A stretch of DNA of 64,000 nucleotides, taken from positions 30,931 through 94,930 of the forward strand of contig JAQGOL010000027.1 in assembly GCA_028293625.1 (NCBI GenBank), given 5' to 3'. The DNA comes from Chthoniobacteraceae bacterium. Lineage in GTDB: Bacteria; Verrucomicrobiota; Verrucomicrobiia; Chthoniobacterales; Chthoniobacteraceae. Under the pieces are notes generated by a model. It made no database searches. It was not told where the DNA came from and saw nothing but the letters and a program-made list of their open reading frames with translations. Made by a program: the position numbers and the translations under genes. Position 1 is the first letter of the stretch; every line of letters begins with the position of its first letter. Below are positions 18,675 through 28,261 of the stretch, piece by piece.

Positions 18675-21600
18675 TTATGCCTCATCCGAGGCGTTGAGCA
18701 CCTCGGTGAGGGTCGCGAGATTTCCGCTGAGCGAGTCCCAGGTTTTCTCCAGCGACTGGGAATCGTACGGCAGCCACATCCCGAGCGTGGTCGAATAAAG
18801 GGCGGCGCTGACTGGCATGCCGAGCATTGCGCTGACTGCTTTCCAATAAGCAGCCAGCTGCGGCTCGTATTGGGCCTGAAGCTGCGCTGCATTGGACGGG
18901 GCAACACGATTGGTTTTCCAATCGAGGATCAGCCAGCGCTGCGCGCCGGGATCGAACACCGCCAAATCGATGATCCCTTCGAGGCATTCGCCTTCGCTCA
19001 TCGCCCACAGAAACGGCATCTCCACATGCACGATCAGATCGGGCCGGGTAATCCACTTCGCGAGCTCGGTTTCGCCTGCCATTTGTTTGCGCAGTAAAAT
19101 CCACTCAGTCTGGGAACGCTCCGGGTCGGGGGAATCGACCACCATTTTTTCAAAGGCCTGATCCCACGCCGCGGCGCTGGCGTCCCACGGCAGCGATTCG
19201 ACGAACCCATGCCACCATGTTCCATACCGGGTCCCCGCATTTTCGCGTCCGGCCTGGAAGGGACGCGGCTCGACCAGCCGCGAGGGATCGGTTTCCGCGG
19301 AGATCACCGTGTGGGCGAGGGCGCTCGGATTGCGTTTTACAAACTGTGCGGCGTTTGCGCGCGCGGCCTCTTCGAATCCATCGAAATAGAGCGGGAGTGT
19401 TTCCACCGATTGCTCCCGTGCCCGGCGTTCACTCTCCTCCGTTTGATGCCTGGTGGTTAGCGCGCAGTGCAAGGCGGCGGCACAGATCCGGTCGAAAGCA
19501 GCCGCATTCATTCCACCGCTTTCCGCCCGCAACGACGACGTCTGCGCGCTCTTGTGCACTCCGGTTTTTCCGCCGAAAAGAGCGTGATCGTGCGCGACAA
19601 CCAATGTGTGCTTGGAGCGGGTCAGCGCCACATAAAGCAACCGCTCCATCTCCTGCGCCTGCTGGGCCGCTACCGCGTTTTTTGTTTCTTCATCAATAAA
19701 TTCGCGCCCCAGTGCCACCACCGTTTTGCCCGTGCGCGGATGCCGGATCAACCGTGGAAAACCGCGGCTCGGGTTGTGGATCTTGCGGGAGAGAAACGGC
19801 ACGATGACCGCTTCCCATTCCGAGCCCTTTGCTTTTTGACAAGTAATGAGCTGGATCGCCTCGCGCACAGTCGTCCGCACTTCCCTTACCACGCCGAATT
19901 CATCGCGCAAACCGTTGGCGAAATCCGCGAGTGTAAGTTCCTCGGCCTCGGCGGTCGCCGCCAGGGTGATCAGCGCGGTCAGTTCATCTTCCACGCCTTC
20001 GAATTCCTCTCCTGGAAGGGAAAGAAGCCGCGCCCGGAGCTCGACCGCCTCGACGATCCGGATGATGGCGCCGTAAAGCGGCAATGCCCGGGTTTCCTCG
20101 CGTAATCCGGCAAGAAACGTCAGCGTCTTTTCAACCGGCCCATTGCCGTTGGGAGTCGGTTCCGCGATCTGGAATTTATCGCCGTTGCCTTGGGAAAAGA
20201 GCGCCATGTCGTGATCCGAGAGCCCGAAGATTTCGCGCAATACTCCCACGATCTGGTAGCCGTGGCGCGGTTCGGCCATGATCACCAAAAGCGCCGTCAG
20301 CCATGCATAGCCCGGACTGTCGCCTTTGAGATCCCGTTCGCTTTGAATTTGAACCTCAAAGCCCTCCATCCTCAACGCGTCCCGCAATGGACGAAACCAC
20401 GCCTTGCGCGGGCAAAGAATCGCCACTTCGCGCCAGCTTCGGGCCCGGAGCTTTTCGAGTCCCTGGGCGCGGATCCAGCGGGCGAGCTGATTTGCCTCAA
20501 TCCGGGCGCGTTCCTCCTCGCTTCGAGTTTCTCCTTCAGTCCCCGGATCGAGCTCAAAACGCACGGTCTGGCCCGGAAGCGCCTGGGGCCGCGGGTTAAG
20601 TTGCACAAAGCGCACCTGGCCCGCGCTGGCATTGAGGATTTCCGCGAAGGTCTCGTTCACGAAATCAATCTGCTGCTGGTCGAGACGAAATGTGACGGAG
20701 AGCTCCAGCGTCGCGCCCGCCCCGGTGCGCATGAGCGTTTCATGCACCCTGCGGTAATGGGCCAGATCCGCGCGCTCGCCAAAGATGGACTGCTGAAAAT
20801 CGCCCACCATGCAGAAGTGTCCGGGCCGGGGCGGCTGCAATTCCGTATCCAGCCACGCGCCGGTCGCTTCCGGGGGACGGGTCAGCTCCAGCAGCATCGT
20901 GAACTGCTCCGGGTCGGTATCCTGCGCCTCATCAAGAATGACCCGATACCCTTTTTCCCGGATCCGCTTGGCCGCTTCGGGATGGCGCAAAAGTTCGCCT
21001 GCCAGGGAAACCTGATCGTTGTAGGTAAGCACGCCTTTCTCCAGCCGGAACTCCCGATACGCACGTTCGATTTCCGCGGCCACTCTGAGTGATGTGCCTC
21101 TTAGCCATTCCCGCAGCGGCTCAAACGCGGCATTCCACACCTCGACAAATTCCTTTGCTTTTGAACCGCAAACCGGCACCGCAATAAAATCATCAGTTTC
21201 ACGCCAGACCCTTTCCCATTCCCTGAGTTCCTGTTGAATCCGGACGATGTTTTTCGCAGCGGTCCCTTTTCCGGCGAAGCCGAGCAATTCAGTGAAATCG
21301 AGTGGTGGGAGCGGCGTGGCGATACCGGATTTTTCTTCCGCCAGCGCGGCGACCGCGCCTCCCCGGCGTCCAAGCTCCATGAGGCGGCGGATTGGGACAA
21401 GCCTGAGTAAAAGACGGCGTTGATCGGCGGGAAGATCCGCGGCGAGGCGCGTTTGCCGTTGGACAAATTCATTCCAGAGCGCGTCGTCATCGGTAAGCAG
21501 CTCAAATTTGCCCGGCAATCCAAGGTGATGCCCATGATGGCGCAAAAGCTTGACGCAAAAGCTGTGGATCGTGCCGAAAAACGCGCGGTTAAATGCCCCC

Positions 21601-21896
21601 AGCACCTCCAGTTTCACTCCCTCCTCAAGCAGCTTTTGCCGGGCGCGTTGTTGCATTTCGTCGGCGGCGCGATTGGTAAACGTCACCACCACAAGTGAGG
21701 GAAGCCATTCCAGCGCCCGCCGGCTCGTTGCCAGGCTGATGAGCCGGTCAGTGATCGCACGGGTTTTGCCCGAACCCGCAGAGGCGACCACCGAGAAGTT
21801 TTTCTCAAGCTCGGTAATGAACCGTTCGCGTTGAGGCTGGTCGATTGGGGTGTGATCCAAAAGCGGCACCTCGTCGCGTGGGATGGTTTTGCTCAT
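18675..21896 (-). CDS. AddA/RecB-like UvrD-type helicase with C-terminal RecB nuclease domain
   Basis: This is the helicase-nuclease subunit of a double-strand-break resection enzyme. The SF1 helicase motifs include Walker A ASAGSGKTRAIT near residue 44, the Walker B-like VILDEAQDTDPEQF, and late motifs such as RLLYVALTRSKHTLV. The C-terminal 200 residues contain a RecB-type PD-(D/E)XK core (EGIIDLAVF, then WLILDWKTNR and QLAAYWKAV). The ATG at 21896 overlaps the upstream gene's TGA (ATGA), so the 17-residue upstream extension is rejected. It pairs with the 1023-residue protein next door as AddB-AddA. Confidence 0.9.
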   Translation of the reverse strand: MSKTIPRDEVPLLDHTPIDQPQRERFITELEKNFSVVASAGSGKTRAITDRLISLATSRRALEWLPSLVVVTFTNRAADEMQQRARQKLLEEGVKLEVLGAFNRAFFGTIHSFCVKLLRHHGHHLGLPGKFELLTDDDALWNEFVQRQTRLAADLPADQRRLLLRLVPIRRLMELGRRGGAVAALAEEKSGIATPLPPLDFTELLGFAGKGTAAKNIVRIQQELREWERVWRETDDFIAVPVCGSKAKEFVEVWNAAFEPLREWLRGTSLRVAAEIERAYREFRLEKGVLTYNDQVSLAGELLRHPEAAKRIREKGYRVILDEAQDTDPEQFTMLLELTRPPEATGAWLDTELQPPRPGHFCMVGDFQQSIFGERADLAHYRRVHETLMRTGAGATLELSVTFRLDQQQIDFVNETFAEILNASAGQVRFVQLNPRPQALPGQTVRFELDPGTEGETRSEEERARIEANQLARWIRAQGLEKLRARSWREVAILCPRKAWFRPLRDALRMEGFEVQIQSERDLKGDSPGYAWLTALLVIMAEPRHGYQIVGVLREIFGLSDHDMALFSQGNGDKFQIAEPTPNGNGPVEKTLTFLAGLREETRALPLYGAIIRIVEAVELRARLLSLPGEEFEGVEDELTALITLAATAEAEELTLADFANGLRDEFGVVREVRTTVREAIQLITCQKAKGSEWEAVIVPFLSRKIHNPSRGFPRLIRHPRTGKTVVALGREFIDEETKNAVAAQQAQEMERLLYVALTRSKHTLVVAHDHALFGGKTGVHKSAQTSSLRAESGGMNAAAFDRICAAALHCALTTRHQTEESERRAREQSVETLPLYFDGFEEAARANAAQFVKRNPSALAHTVISAETDPSRLVEPRPFQAGRENAGTRYGTWWHGFVESLPWDASAAAWDQAFEKMVVDSPDPERSQTEWILLRKQMAGETELAKWITRPDLIVHVEMPFLWAMSEGECLEGIIDLAVFDPGAQRWLILDWKTNRVAPSNAAQLQAQYEPQLAAYWKAVSAMLGMPVSAALYSTTLGMWLPYDSQSLEKTWDSLSGNLATLTEVLNASDEA

Positions 21897-24800
21897 TCGA
21901 AGTCGTCCTCGCTTGCGTCGTTGAATTCCGGGTGGCTGATGCGCCATTTTTCTTCAAGCAACACCGGGTCAATCGGCAGGGTGGCAAGGGGATAGGCGTT
22001 TCCAAAGGAGAACTCATCACGCAACGCGCCGTGCATGCCGAATACGCCGGTTTCCTGCATTCGATGCAAGCCAAGCCAGAGTCGTTGCTGGGCGTTAATG
22101 TCGTCCAGGGTAAGCTGTGGGGAATCGAGCGTCAGATCCGGGGTCAACACGCTGATTCCAAGCGATTCGGCGCCGAGTTGCCGCAACGCGAGCGCATAGA
22201 GGGCAAGTTGGAGGCTCTCGCCGCCCGCGAACTTTTTCGCCAGCTTGGCCGCGCGATCCTCGGGAAATTTACCGCTCGGATTGAGCGATTTTTTGTTCCC
22301 GGTCTTGTAATCGACAATCCACGGGGCAGCTGGCAACTCAGTGGCGCGCCGCGGTGCGCCGGCGCTTAAAATCAGGTCAATGCGGCCGTGGATATGCAGG
22401 GTCTTGCCTTCCTCCAGCTCCACTTCCACCGGGGGCACGTTCCATTCGGTCGCCATCCAGGCGCACGCTTCTGCGTTCCCGAGCCGGCGCGCAAGCGAGC
22501 CGGCGATCGCCACTGCCTGGCGCCATCCCGAGAACCACCAGTCAGGCGTGTCGCCGCGTCCGATCGCCGCCAGCCATGCCGCGACGGTTTGCCGGAACGC
22601 TTCGGCATGCCACCGGGTCCGGCTCGCGATCTCCGCCGGTGTCGGCATTTCCACAAAGGTGTTCTTGTGCGGGGCGGCCGAGACGGCTCCCAGCCAGCGG
22701 TGGACCCATTGGCCGGTCGCCAGACTCCAGCCGTCGCCTTCATTCCCGTCGTCGCGCGGTTCGACGCCCAGAAGATGATGCATCCAGACGCTGGCCGGCG
22801 AAGTCAGCGCCCGCTCCCATCTCGTGGCGGAGAGTTTGATCGGCCGCGCCAGTCTTTCCCTCAATGCAAACTCGTATTCCCCAAACGGTTCGCCCACCGC
22901 ACGGCGCGCATCGAAGGCGATCCGTGTCTGGCCCACCGATTTGGAAAGACGCGGTGGCGGCGGCGTTTCCATCTGCCCGCTTTCCTGCCAGCGCACGGTT
23001 TCCTGCTGCAACGCATTCATCGCCGCCAGGGAGACCGCTTTTCCCCGGGCGCAAAAATAAAGCCGGGTGAAAAAGTCGCTCGGGTTTAACGCGCGCGCGG
23101 GTTGCGCTTCCTCGCTTAAACTGGCGCTCGCCGCGATTCCCACCGTCACCGATTCGAGCGTGTTGAGAAATTGCCGTAGCGTGAGGTCGCGTTTCTGGAC
23201 CGGCCCAAGGCAAAGCGCTTTTCCCGGTTTCACCGTCCAATGCCCTTCGCCCTGCCGTCCCTGGCGGACGATGCTTTCATTTAAAACACGGATCCGGCGG
23301 TTGAGCGTGTCGATTTCTTCCTCCCCGATATAGCCACTATCGTCAAATGGTTGCGGCCAGCCGCCTTCATTGAGCCCTGCCAAAATGAGATGCGACCACG
23401 GCTGCGTCTCAGCCTGGGTATAGGGAAGCAGATGAACGCGGCTGTAAGGATGATTGCCGGTCGGATCGCGTTCGGCCCGCATCGAAACGAGCACCTGGCC
23501 AACCCATCGCAGATAAGCGCGCCGGGAAATCGGATGATCAATCTTTTGCGCCCATCCGGACGAAAGCCTGTTTAATTCCGAGTCGCGTTCCATCCAGTTG
23601 AACAACGCGAAAATGGCGCTCGTTTGGGTAAGGAATTCGGGGAATGTGGCGAGCTCAGGCAGAAACGGGAGGGCGCGCAGGCCATCGGCGATTGCGCGCG
23701 CGGTTTCGCGGACTGAATCGCTCGCAAGCACTTCAATGAGCAACCGCAGGTCGTCGATGAGAACCTCGTTGAAAGCCTGCCGCAGCCCGCCTTCAATCCG
23801 GCTCAGGCTCAGCCCGCCAAAGAGCGCCTCGCAAGGATGCAACCGCAGGAACCGCATCAGGATGTCGATCCTCGGATTATCCTGCACGGCAAGCCACGCC
23901 GGCCACGCCGCCTCCTCAAACGGACCAGGGGCAAAGTGCGCCAGCCCATCGTTGTGCGGCACCCCGTGTTCAGCGAGCAGCGCGGCCACCGATCGGGCTA
24001 GCGCGCCGCCCGCCGGCAACAGGATTCCCAGGCGGGTGCACGTCCCTTCGGAGAGATACTGCATCGTTTTGGTCACGATGGCGCCGGCTTGGTCCCGCGT
24101 GTTCCGGCCCACCAGAAACTCAATGCCTGTCACCGGATTTTTCCGGCGTTGCTCAATGTCGCCCGGCGACTCAGGCAGGCGAAGCGCGTCGGCGAAGGAG
24201 CCCGGCTCGGGATCATCCATGGCAACGGGGTCCGCCGCGCCGAAGGTTTCCTCCCACGTGCCGATCCAGGTCGAATCGAGCTCTTCGGCTTCCGGCCGCG
24301 GATCGAGCAGGCTCACAGTCGCTTCCTCCGCGAGGAAAACAACGGCCGAAAGCAGCGGCCAGACCGGCCAGTTCGCCCCGCTGAATCCCGCGATGAAAAC
24401 ATTGGCGAAAAGAGGCGTCTGACTTTTGGCGCGCCGATGCAATTCGCGATCGACGTCGTGCATGAGTTGAAATTCGCAGCGCTCCAGGAGCCGCTTGAAT
24501 TCCCTCACGATCGGCCGCAGCGCTTCAGGCCCGGCGTCGATGAAGTCCCATCCGCCCGCGCTGAGCTGGTCAACGGCGTGGAGCAGGTGATCGGGCGCGC
24601 CGGCCACGGCCCGGGCTGCGGCGAGTGATGCTTCGTCCTCCGTGCCCGCTTCCAGAATCGCTTCGGCGGCAACCGCCAGAAGCAACTGGAGATGCTCGCG
24701 CAAAGGGATCCGCTGCCGGAGCGCCATCCGCTTGATGAGATCCTCGCGCAACTCGGAGGGCGTCATGAATTGCACTCCAAGCCCGTGCAATCCCTCTTCA

Positions 24801-24964
24801 AGCAGACGCGTTTTGAAAAGGTATGCGTCGCTGCGAAACGGCACGATCACCAGCGTTGGTTTGCGCTGGCGCCAGGCCGTCTCCGACGCTCGTTGTTGCC
24901 ACGGCACAAACACGCTCTCCCATGAAGAAGCAAAAGTCGCCGCACTGTGAAGATGAACGCTCAT
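21893..24964 (-). CDS. AddB-like subunit: degenerate helicase with PD-(D/E)XK nuclease domain
   Basis: This 1023-residue partner of the downstream AddA-like gene overlaps it by four bases. The C-terminus holds a RecB-family nuclease core: HGRIDLILSAG, then PWIVDYKTGNKKSL and LQLALYALALRQLG. The N-terminal part has a UvrD-like layout but no good Walker A, as in AddB/RexB proteins where helicase action is lost or altered. The Cys residues near LYFCARGKAVSL are few, so an AddB-type iron-sulfur cluster is not evident. It is divergent from the Amuc_1099-like lipoprotein, 129 bp away. Confidence 0.85.
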   Translation of the reverse strand: MSVHLHSAATFASSWESVFVPWQQRASETAWRQRKPTLVIVPFRSDAYLFKTRLLEEGLHGLGVQFMTPSELREDLIKRMALRQRIPLREHLQLLLAVAAEAILEAGTEDEASLAAARAVAGAPDHLLHAVDQLSAGGWDFIDAGPEALRPIVREFKRLLERCEFQLMHDVDRELHRRAKSQTPLFANVFIAGFSGANWPVWPLLSAVVFLAEEATVSLLDPRPEAEELDSTWIGTWEETFGAADPVAMDDPEPGSFADALRLPESPGDIEQRRKNPVTGIEFLVGRNTRDQAGAIVTKTMQYLSEGTCTRLGILLPAGGALARSVAALLAEHGVPHNDGLAHFAPGPFEEAAWPAWLAVQDNPRIDILMRFLRLHPCEALFGGLSLSRIEGGLRQAFNEVLIDDLRLLIEVLASDSVRETARAIADGLRALPFLPELATFPEFLTQTSAIFALFNWMERDSELNRLSSGWAQKIDHPISRRAYLRWVGQVLVSMRAERDPTGNHPYSRVHLLPYTQAETQPWSHLILAGLNEGGWPQPFDDSGYIGEEEIDTLNRRIRVLNESIVRQGRQGEGHWTVKPGKALCLGPVQKRDLTLRQFLNTLESVTVGIAASASLSEEAQPARALNPSDFFTRLYFCARGKAVSLAAMNALQQETVRWQESGQMETPPPPRLSKSVGQTRIAFDARRAVGEPFGEYEFALRERLARPIKLSATRWERALTSPASVWMHHLLGVEPRDDGNEGDGWSLATGQWVHRWLGAVSAAPHKNTFVEMPTPAEIASRTRWHAEAFRQTVAAWLAAIGRGDTPDWWFSGWRQAVAIAGSLARRLGNAEACAWMATEWNVPPVEVELEEGKTLHIHGRIDLILSAGAPRRATELPAAPWIVDYKTGNKKSLNPSGKFPEDRAAKLAKKFAGGESLQLALYALALRQLGAESLGISVLTPDLTLDSPQLTLDDINAQQRLWLGLHRMQETGVFGMHGALRDEFSFGNAYPLATLPIDPVLLEEKWRISHPEFNDASEDDFE

Positions 24965-25093
24965 GGGGATTACAAGGGTGGTGCCGCGGATTGGAGAGCT
25001 TGCCGCGACGCGAGTGGAACAAAACTGAAAATCGAAGGAAAGAAAAGCGGGCAGAGTTGATCATTAAGAAGTGAGGAATACACTCACCCCCTG

Positions 25094-25993
25094 ATGAACC
25101 TGACTGCCTGCCGACTTGCCTCCCTCCTTCTCGCTGCGGCCGTTTTGGCCGGGTGCGGAAAAAAGAAGGCCGCCAATTCTGAAAAACCCGAGGCCGCCCC
25201 GGTCGCGCAATCCGTTGCAGGCGCCGCGCCGGCCGAGCCCCATCCAAAAGGGACCGACCTCAGTGTCGCGCCGCCGGAGTCGCTCAGTTCGCAGGAGCTC
25301 TCGGATGGCACCCCGTCGGCCACGGGAATCTCCCAGGATGCGGCCACGGCCGGGGTGCCGGACAAACTTCTGGTCAATGATCAGGCTTACGACGCGTGGT
25401 TTAAAAAACATCACCTCGATCTTAATGATCCCAAGATGCTCGACAGAGATACCGATGGCGACGGCGCCACCAATCGCGAGGAGTTCGTGGCGGACACCGA
25501 TCCGCGCGATCCCAAGTCGCGTCCCGGCATTCACAAAGTTATCCGCCTCAAGGAATACAGCGAGGTGCGGGTCCCGCTGATTTTGGAATCGGTGGCTGGG
25601 CGCACCGCGAAAATCAAGCGCACCGACGAAGGCGGCGATTCCAAATTCGACTCGGTCACCGTGGGCCAGAGCGTGGGCGGAATGAGGGTTGAAAAAATCC
25701 TTGTCCGTCACGAGACGGATAAAAACGGCCAGGCTGTCGACCTTTCCCGGGTCGATTTGGAGGACCCTGCCACGAAGGCAAAAGTGGTTCTGGTAAAAGA
25801 TATGCCGGCCCGGAGCGCCGCCTCGTATGCCGTGCTGACCGCGGGAAGCGGGGTCACGATGAAGGTTCATCAGGGCGACGTTTTTAATTGGCCCGCTCAA
25901 AACGGCACTGCCTATCAGGTTATTGATCTGCGGGCCGACCAAGTGGTCATTCAGGAGGTCGAGACTCAACGGGTCTGGACCATCCCTAAGTAA
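25094..25993 (+). CDS. Lipoprotein resembling the Amuc_1099 pilus-like family
   Basis: This is an exported lipoprotein of 299 residues. It has a signal peptide with lipobox LAGC (Cys21), a Lys/Pro/Ala-rich linker, a calcium-binding-type segment DTDGDGATNREEF followed by ADTDPRDPKSRPG, and two beta-rich halves. The arrangement matches Verrucomicrobial proteins named after Amuc_1099, encoded near a secretin in Akkermansia. No secretin or pilus gene is adjacent here, so the assignment rests on recalled sequence pattern only. It starts at an ATG 129 bp from the divergent addB start. The next gene, lysK, is about 80 bp downstream. Confidence 0.55.
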   Translation: MNLTACRLASLLLAAAVLAGCGKKKAANSEKPEAAPVAQSVAGAAPAEPHPKGTDLSVAPPESLSSQELSDGTPSATGISQDAATAGVPDKLLVNDQAYDAWFKKHHLDLNDPKMLDRDTDGDGATNREEFVADTDPRDPKSRPGIHKVIRLKEYSEVRVPLILESVAGRTAKIKRTDEGGDSKFDSVTVGQSVGGMRVEKILVRHETDKNGQAVDLSRVDLEDPATKAKVVLVKDMPARSAASYAVLTAGSGVTMKVHQGDVFNWPAQNGTAYQVIDLRADQVVIQEVETQRVWTIPK

Positions 25994-26076
25994 GTACCCG
26001 GATTAATGGATTGATGGATGGCGCGATTCGTGGAGAGTGCGCGCTCCGTTTTTCCTAACCCTTTTATTTTTGTACG

Positions 26077-27873
26077 ATGTTTTGGACCGAAGATGTTGCC
26101 GCCAAGTGTTCCGGCCCTCAGATCATCAATGACTCGAAAACGCCCTCGGGCCGGGTCCATGTCGGCGCAATGCGCGGCGTGCTGATCCACGACGCCATTT
26201 TTCGCACCCTTAAAGAGAAGGGGATTGAGGCCCGCTACTTCTTCGGAGTCGATGATTACGATCCGCTCGACGAAATCCCCGCCGGCAAGGGCGCTCACTT
26301 TGAGCAATACCTCGGGCAACCGCTTTGCAATGTGCCACCGCCGGACAACTCAACGGCCAGCGACATGGCCGAGCATTATATCCAGGAGTTCTTTGAGGTG
26401 TTCGCCGAGCTCGGCGTCACGGTTGAGAAATACCGGATGCGTGACCTTTACCGGTCCGGAAAGTTCAACGAAGCCATCGACGCGATCCTCAAATCCGCGC
26501 CGATCGTGCGCCGGATTTACAAGGAAGTCAGCAATTCCGATCGGCCTGAAACCTGGTTTCCTTTCCAGACGATCTGCGAACAGTGCGGCCGGATCGGCAC
26601 GACTGAAGTCTTCGCATACGATGGCAAGGAAGTGAGCTATCGCTGCCGGCCCGACATGGTGAAGTGGGCGCGCGGTTGCGGGCATGAAGGGAAGGTTTCG
26701 CCTTTTGATGGACGCGGCAAGCTGCCGTGGAAGCTCGAATGGGTCGCCAAATGGATCTCGTTCCCGGTTGGCATCGAAGGCGCAGGCAAGGATCATTCGA
26801 CCCGGGGCGGTTCCCGCGATGTCTCCGCCGCGTGCCTCAAGGCGATTTTTGGCAAGGAACCGCCGGTCAATGTTCCTTACGAATTTTTCCTCGTTGGCGG
26901 CGCAAAAATGAGCTCTTCCCGCGGTGTCGGTGCGAGCGCGCGCGACATGGCCAATCTTTTGCCACCCGAGGTGCTCCGCTTTTTGATGATCCGCACCAAG
27001 CCGAATTCGCCTGTCAATTTTGACGTGCATGAGGAAGGCATCATCAAGTTGTTTAACGAGTTTGACCGTTATCAATTGCGCGCCACAACCGGTTTGGCCA
27101 ATGCGGATGAAGCATTCGTTTACCGGCTCGCGGAACTGACTCCCGAAGGCCCCTATTACACCGCCAATTTCCAGCTCGTCACCGCGCTCGTGCAGATGCC
27201 GCATCTCGACGTGGTGGAACAAGTGGAAAAACGCAAAGGCTCGGCGTTGACCGCCATTGAACGGCGTCATCTCGATCAGCGTATCGCCTCGGCCAAAATC
27301 TGGGTGGAAAACTACGCGAGCGAAGAGGAAAAGACGCGGCTGCAGGACACGCTGCCCGCTCGCGCCGAATCGCTCTCCCAGGTCCAACGCGCTTTCCTTC
27401 AAAAAATGGCGGCGGTCCTTCCCGAAACCACCTGGGAAGATGACGCCTTGCAATCGAAGATCTTTGAAGTGGCCCGCATGACCCCGATCGATCAGCCGCT
27501 TGCTTTCAAAGCAATCTATCGGGTGCTGCTCGATCGCGAAGCAGGCCCGAAAGCCGGCAACCTGTTGGCCTTCCTTGACCCGGTTTTTGTGACTGCGCGT
27601 TTTAAAGAACTGCTCGTTGATACGCTCGGCTTCTGGAAGGAATCGGCTTCCACCGAAGAACAGCTCAGGGAATGGCTCGCCAAGCAAGGGGACAAAATCG
27701 AATCCCGCTCCTGGACTACGCAAGGCGAGGGGAGTGTCGCGGCATTTGAAATCACTTACACGATGAAAGACGGCAAGCGGCAGTTGAAGCGCCTGCTGGT
27801 TGAAGGCCAGCCCGTTGACTTCGATGCCGTCCTGGCCCGCTTGCAGCCGCCTGCCTCCGGGTTGATCGCGTAG
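26077..27873 (+). CDS. lysK: Class I lysyl-tRNA synthetase
   Basis: It attaches lysine to tRNA-Lys using a class I (Rossmann) catalytic domain, unrelated in fold to the common class II LysS. The HIGH-like motif is HVGA at residues 28-31 in SGRVHVGAMRG, and the KMSKS-like motif is KMSSS near residue 277 (GGAKMSSSRG). A Cys-rich zinc region (CEQCGR...CRPDMVKWARGCGHEG) fits the family. The 598-residue length is slightly longer than archaeal versions. Whether the genome also carries a class II enzyme cannot be seen here. Confidence 0.93.
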   Translation: MFWTEDVAAKCSGPQIINDSKTPSGRVHVGAMRGVLIHDAIFRTLKEKGIEARYFFGVDDYDPLDEIPAGKGAHFEQYLGQPLCNVPPPDNSTASDMAEHYIQEFFEVFAELGVTVEKYRMRDLYRSGKFNEAIDAILKSAPIVRRIYKEVSNSDRPETWFPFQTICEQCGRIGTTEVFAYDGKEVSYRCRPDMVKWARGCGHEGKVSPFDGRGKLPWKLEWVAKWISFPVGIEGAGKDHSTRGGSRDVSAACLKAIFGKEPPVNVPYEFFLVGGAKMSSSRGVGASARDMANLLPPEVLRFLMIRTKPNSPVNFDVHEEGIIKLFNEFDRYQLRATTGLANADEAFVYRLAELTPEGPYYTANFQLVTALVQMPHLDVVEQVEKRKGSALTAIERRHLDQRIASAKIWVENYASEEEKTRLQDTLPARAESLSQVQRAFLQKMAAVLPETTWEDDALQSKIFEVARMTPIDQPLAFKAIYRVLLDREAGPKAGNLLAFLDPVFVTARFKELLVDTLGFWKESASTEEQLREWLAKQGDKIESRSWTTQGEGSVAAFEITYTMKDGKRQLKRLLVEGQPVDFDAVLARLQPPASGLIA

Positions 27874-27889
27874 CGGTTCGTCCGCCGGT

Positions 27890-28123
27890 TCAGTTCCTGC
27901 GAGAGAACCTTCGCTGGAGACTGCCGCAATACCAGCGTGTGAAAAATAGAAGGATCGGAACCATCACCGCTCCAAACCAGAGGCGCGCCTCGGGACGCCA
28001 CGGCTTGAGTTGTATCACGTTGTAGTCCGGGTAAAGAAAATCGGACACCGCGAAGCGGCAGGTAAAAAACAGCAGCGTCCCGGTGACGAGTGCAACCAGG
28101 AGGACGTGAGTAGAGAGTTTCAT
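27890..28123 (-). CDS. Small two-helix membrane protein
   Basis: This is a 77-residue hypothetical protein with two hydrophobic segments, STHVLLVALVTGTLLFFTC near the start and LWFGAVMVPILLFFTRWY later, and a basic C-terminus. The ATG at 28123 is chosen over a longer frame from 28234, which would overlap the divergent outer-membrane gene's leader. It is convergent with lysK (16 bp between stops). No family is recognised. Confidence 0.5.
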   Translation of the reverse strand: MKLSTHVLLVALVTGTLLFFTCRFAVSDFLYPDYNVIQLKPWRPEARLWFGAVMVPILLFFTRWYCGSLQRRFSRRN

Positions 28124-28261
28124 TAAACGGGGTTGGCAACATTCACAGCCATCATAAGCAAGCCAAACTCGATCAACCGCAAGCTGGCTAAACCAAACCG
28201 TTATAAACGGCTTGATCCCTCTGTTGTCCTTCAATTTTCCGTCAACCCAACCACAAAATTT

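Noticed and set aside
20190..21092. 300-codon plus-strand frame inside the AddA-like gene
   Set aside because: It is antisense to helicase motifs and has no start context or domain.
26350..27723. 457-codon minus-strand frame inside the lysyl-tRNA synthetase gene
   Set aside because: The opposite strand carries HVGA and KMSSS motifs and full family length; the antisense frame has no motif.
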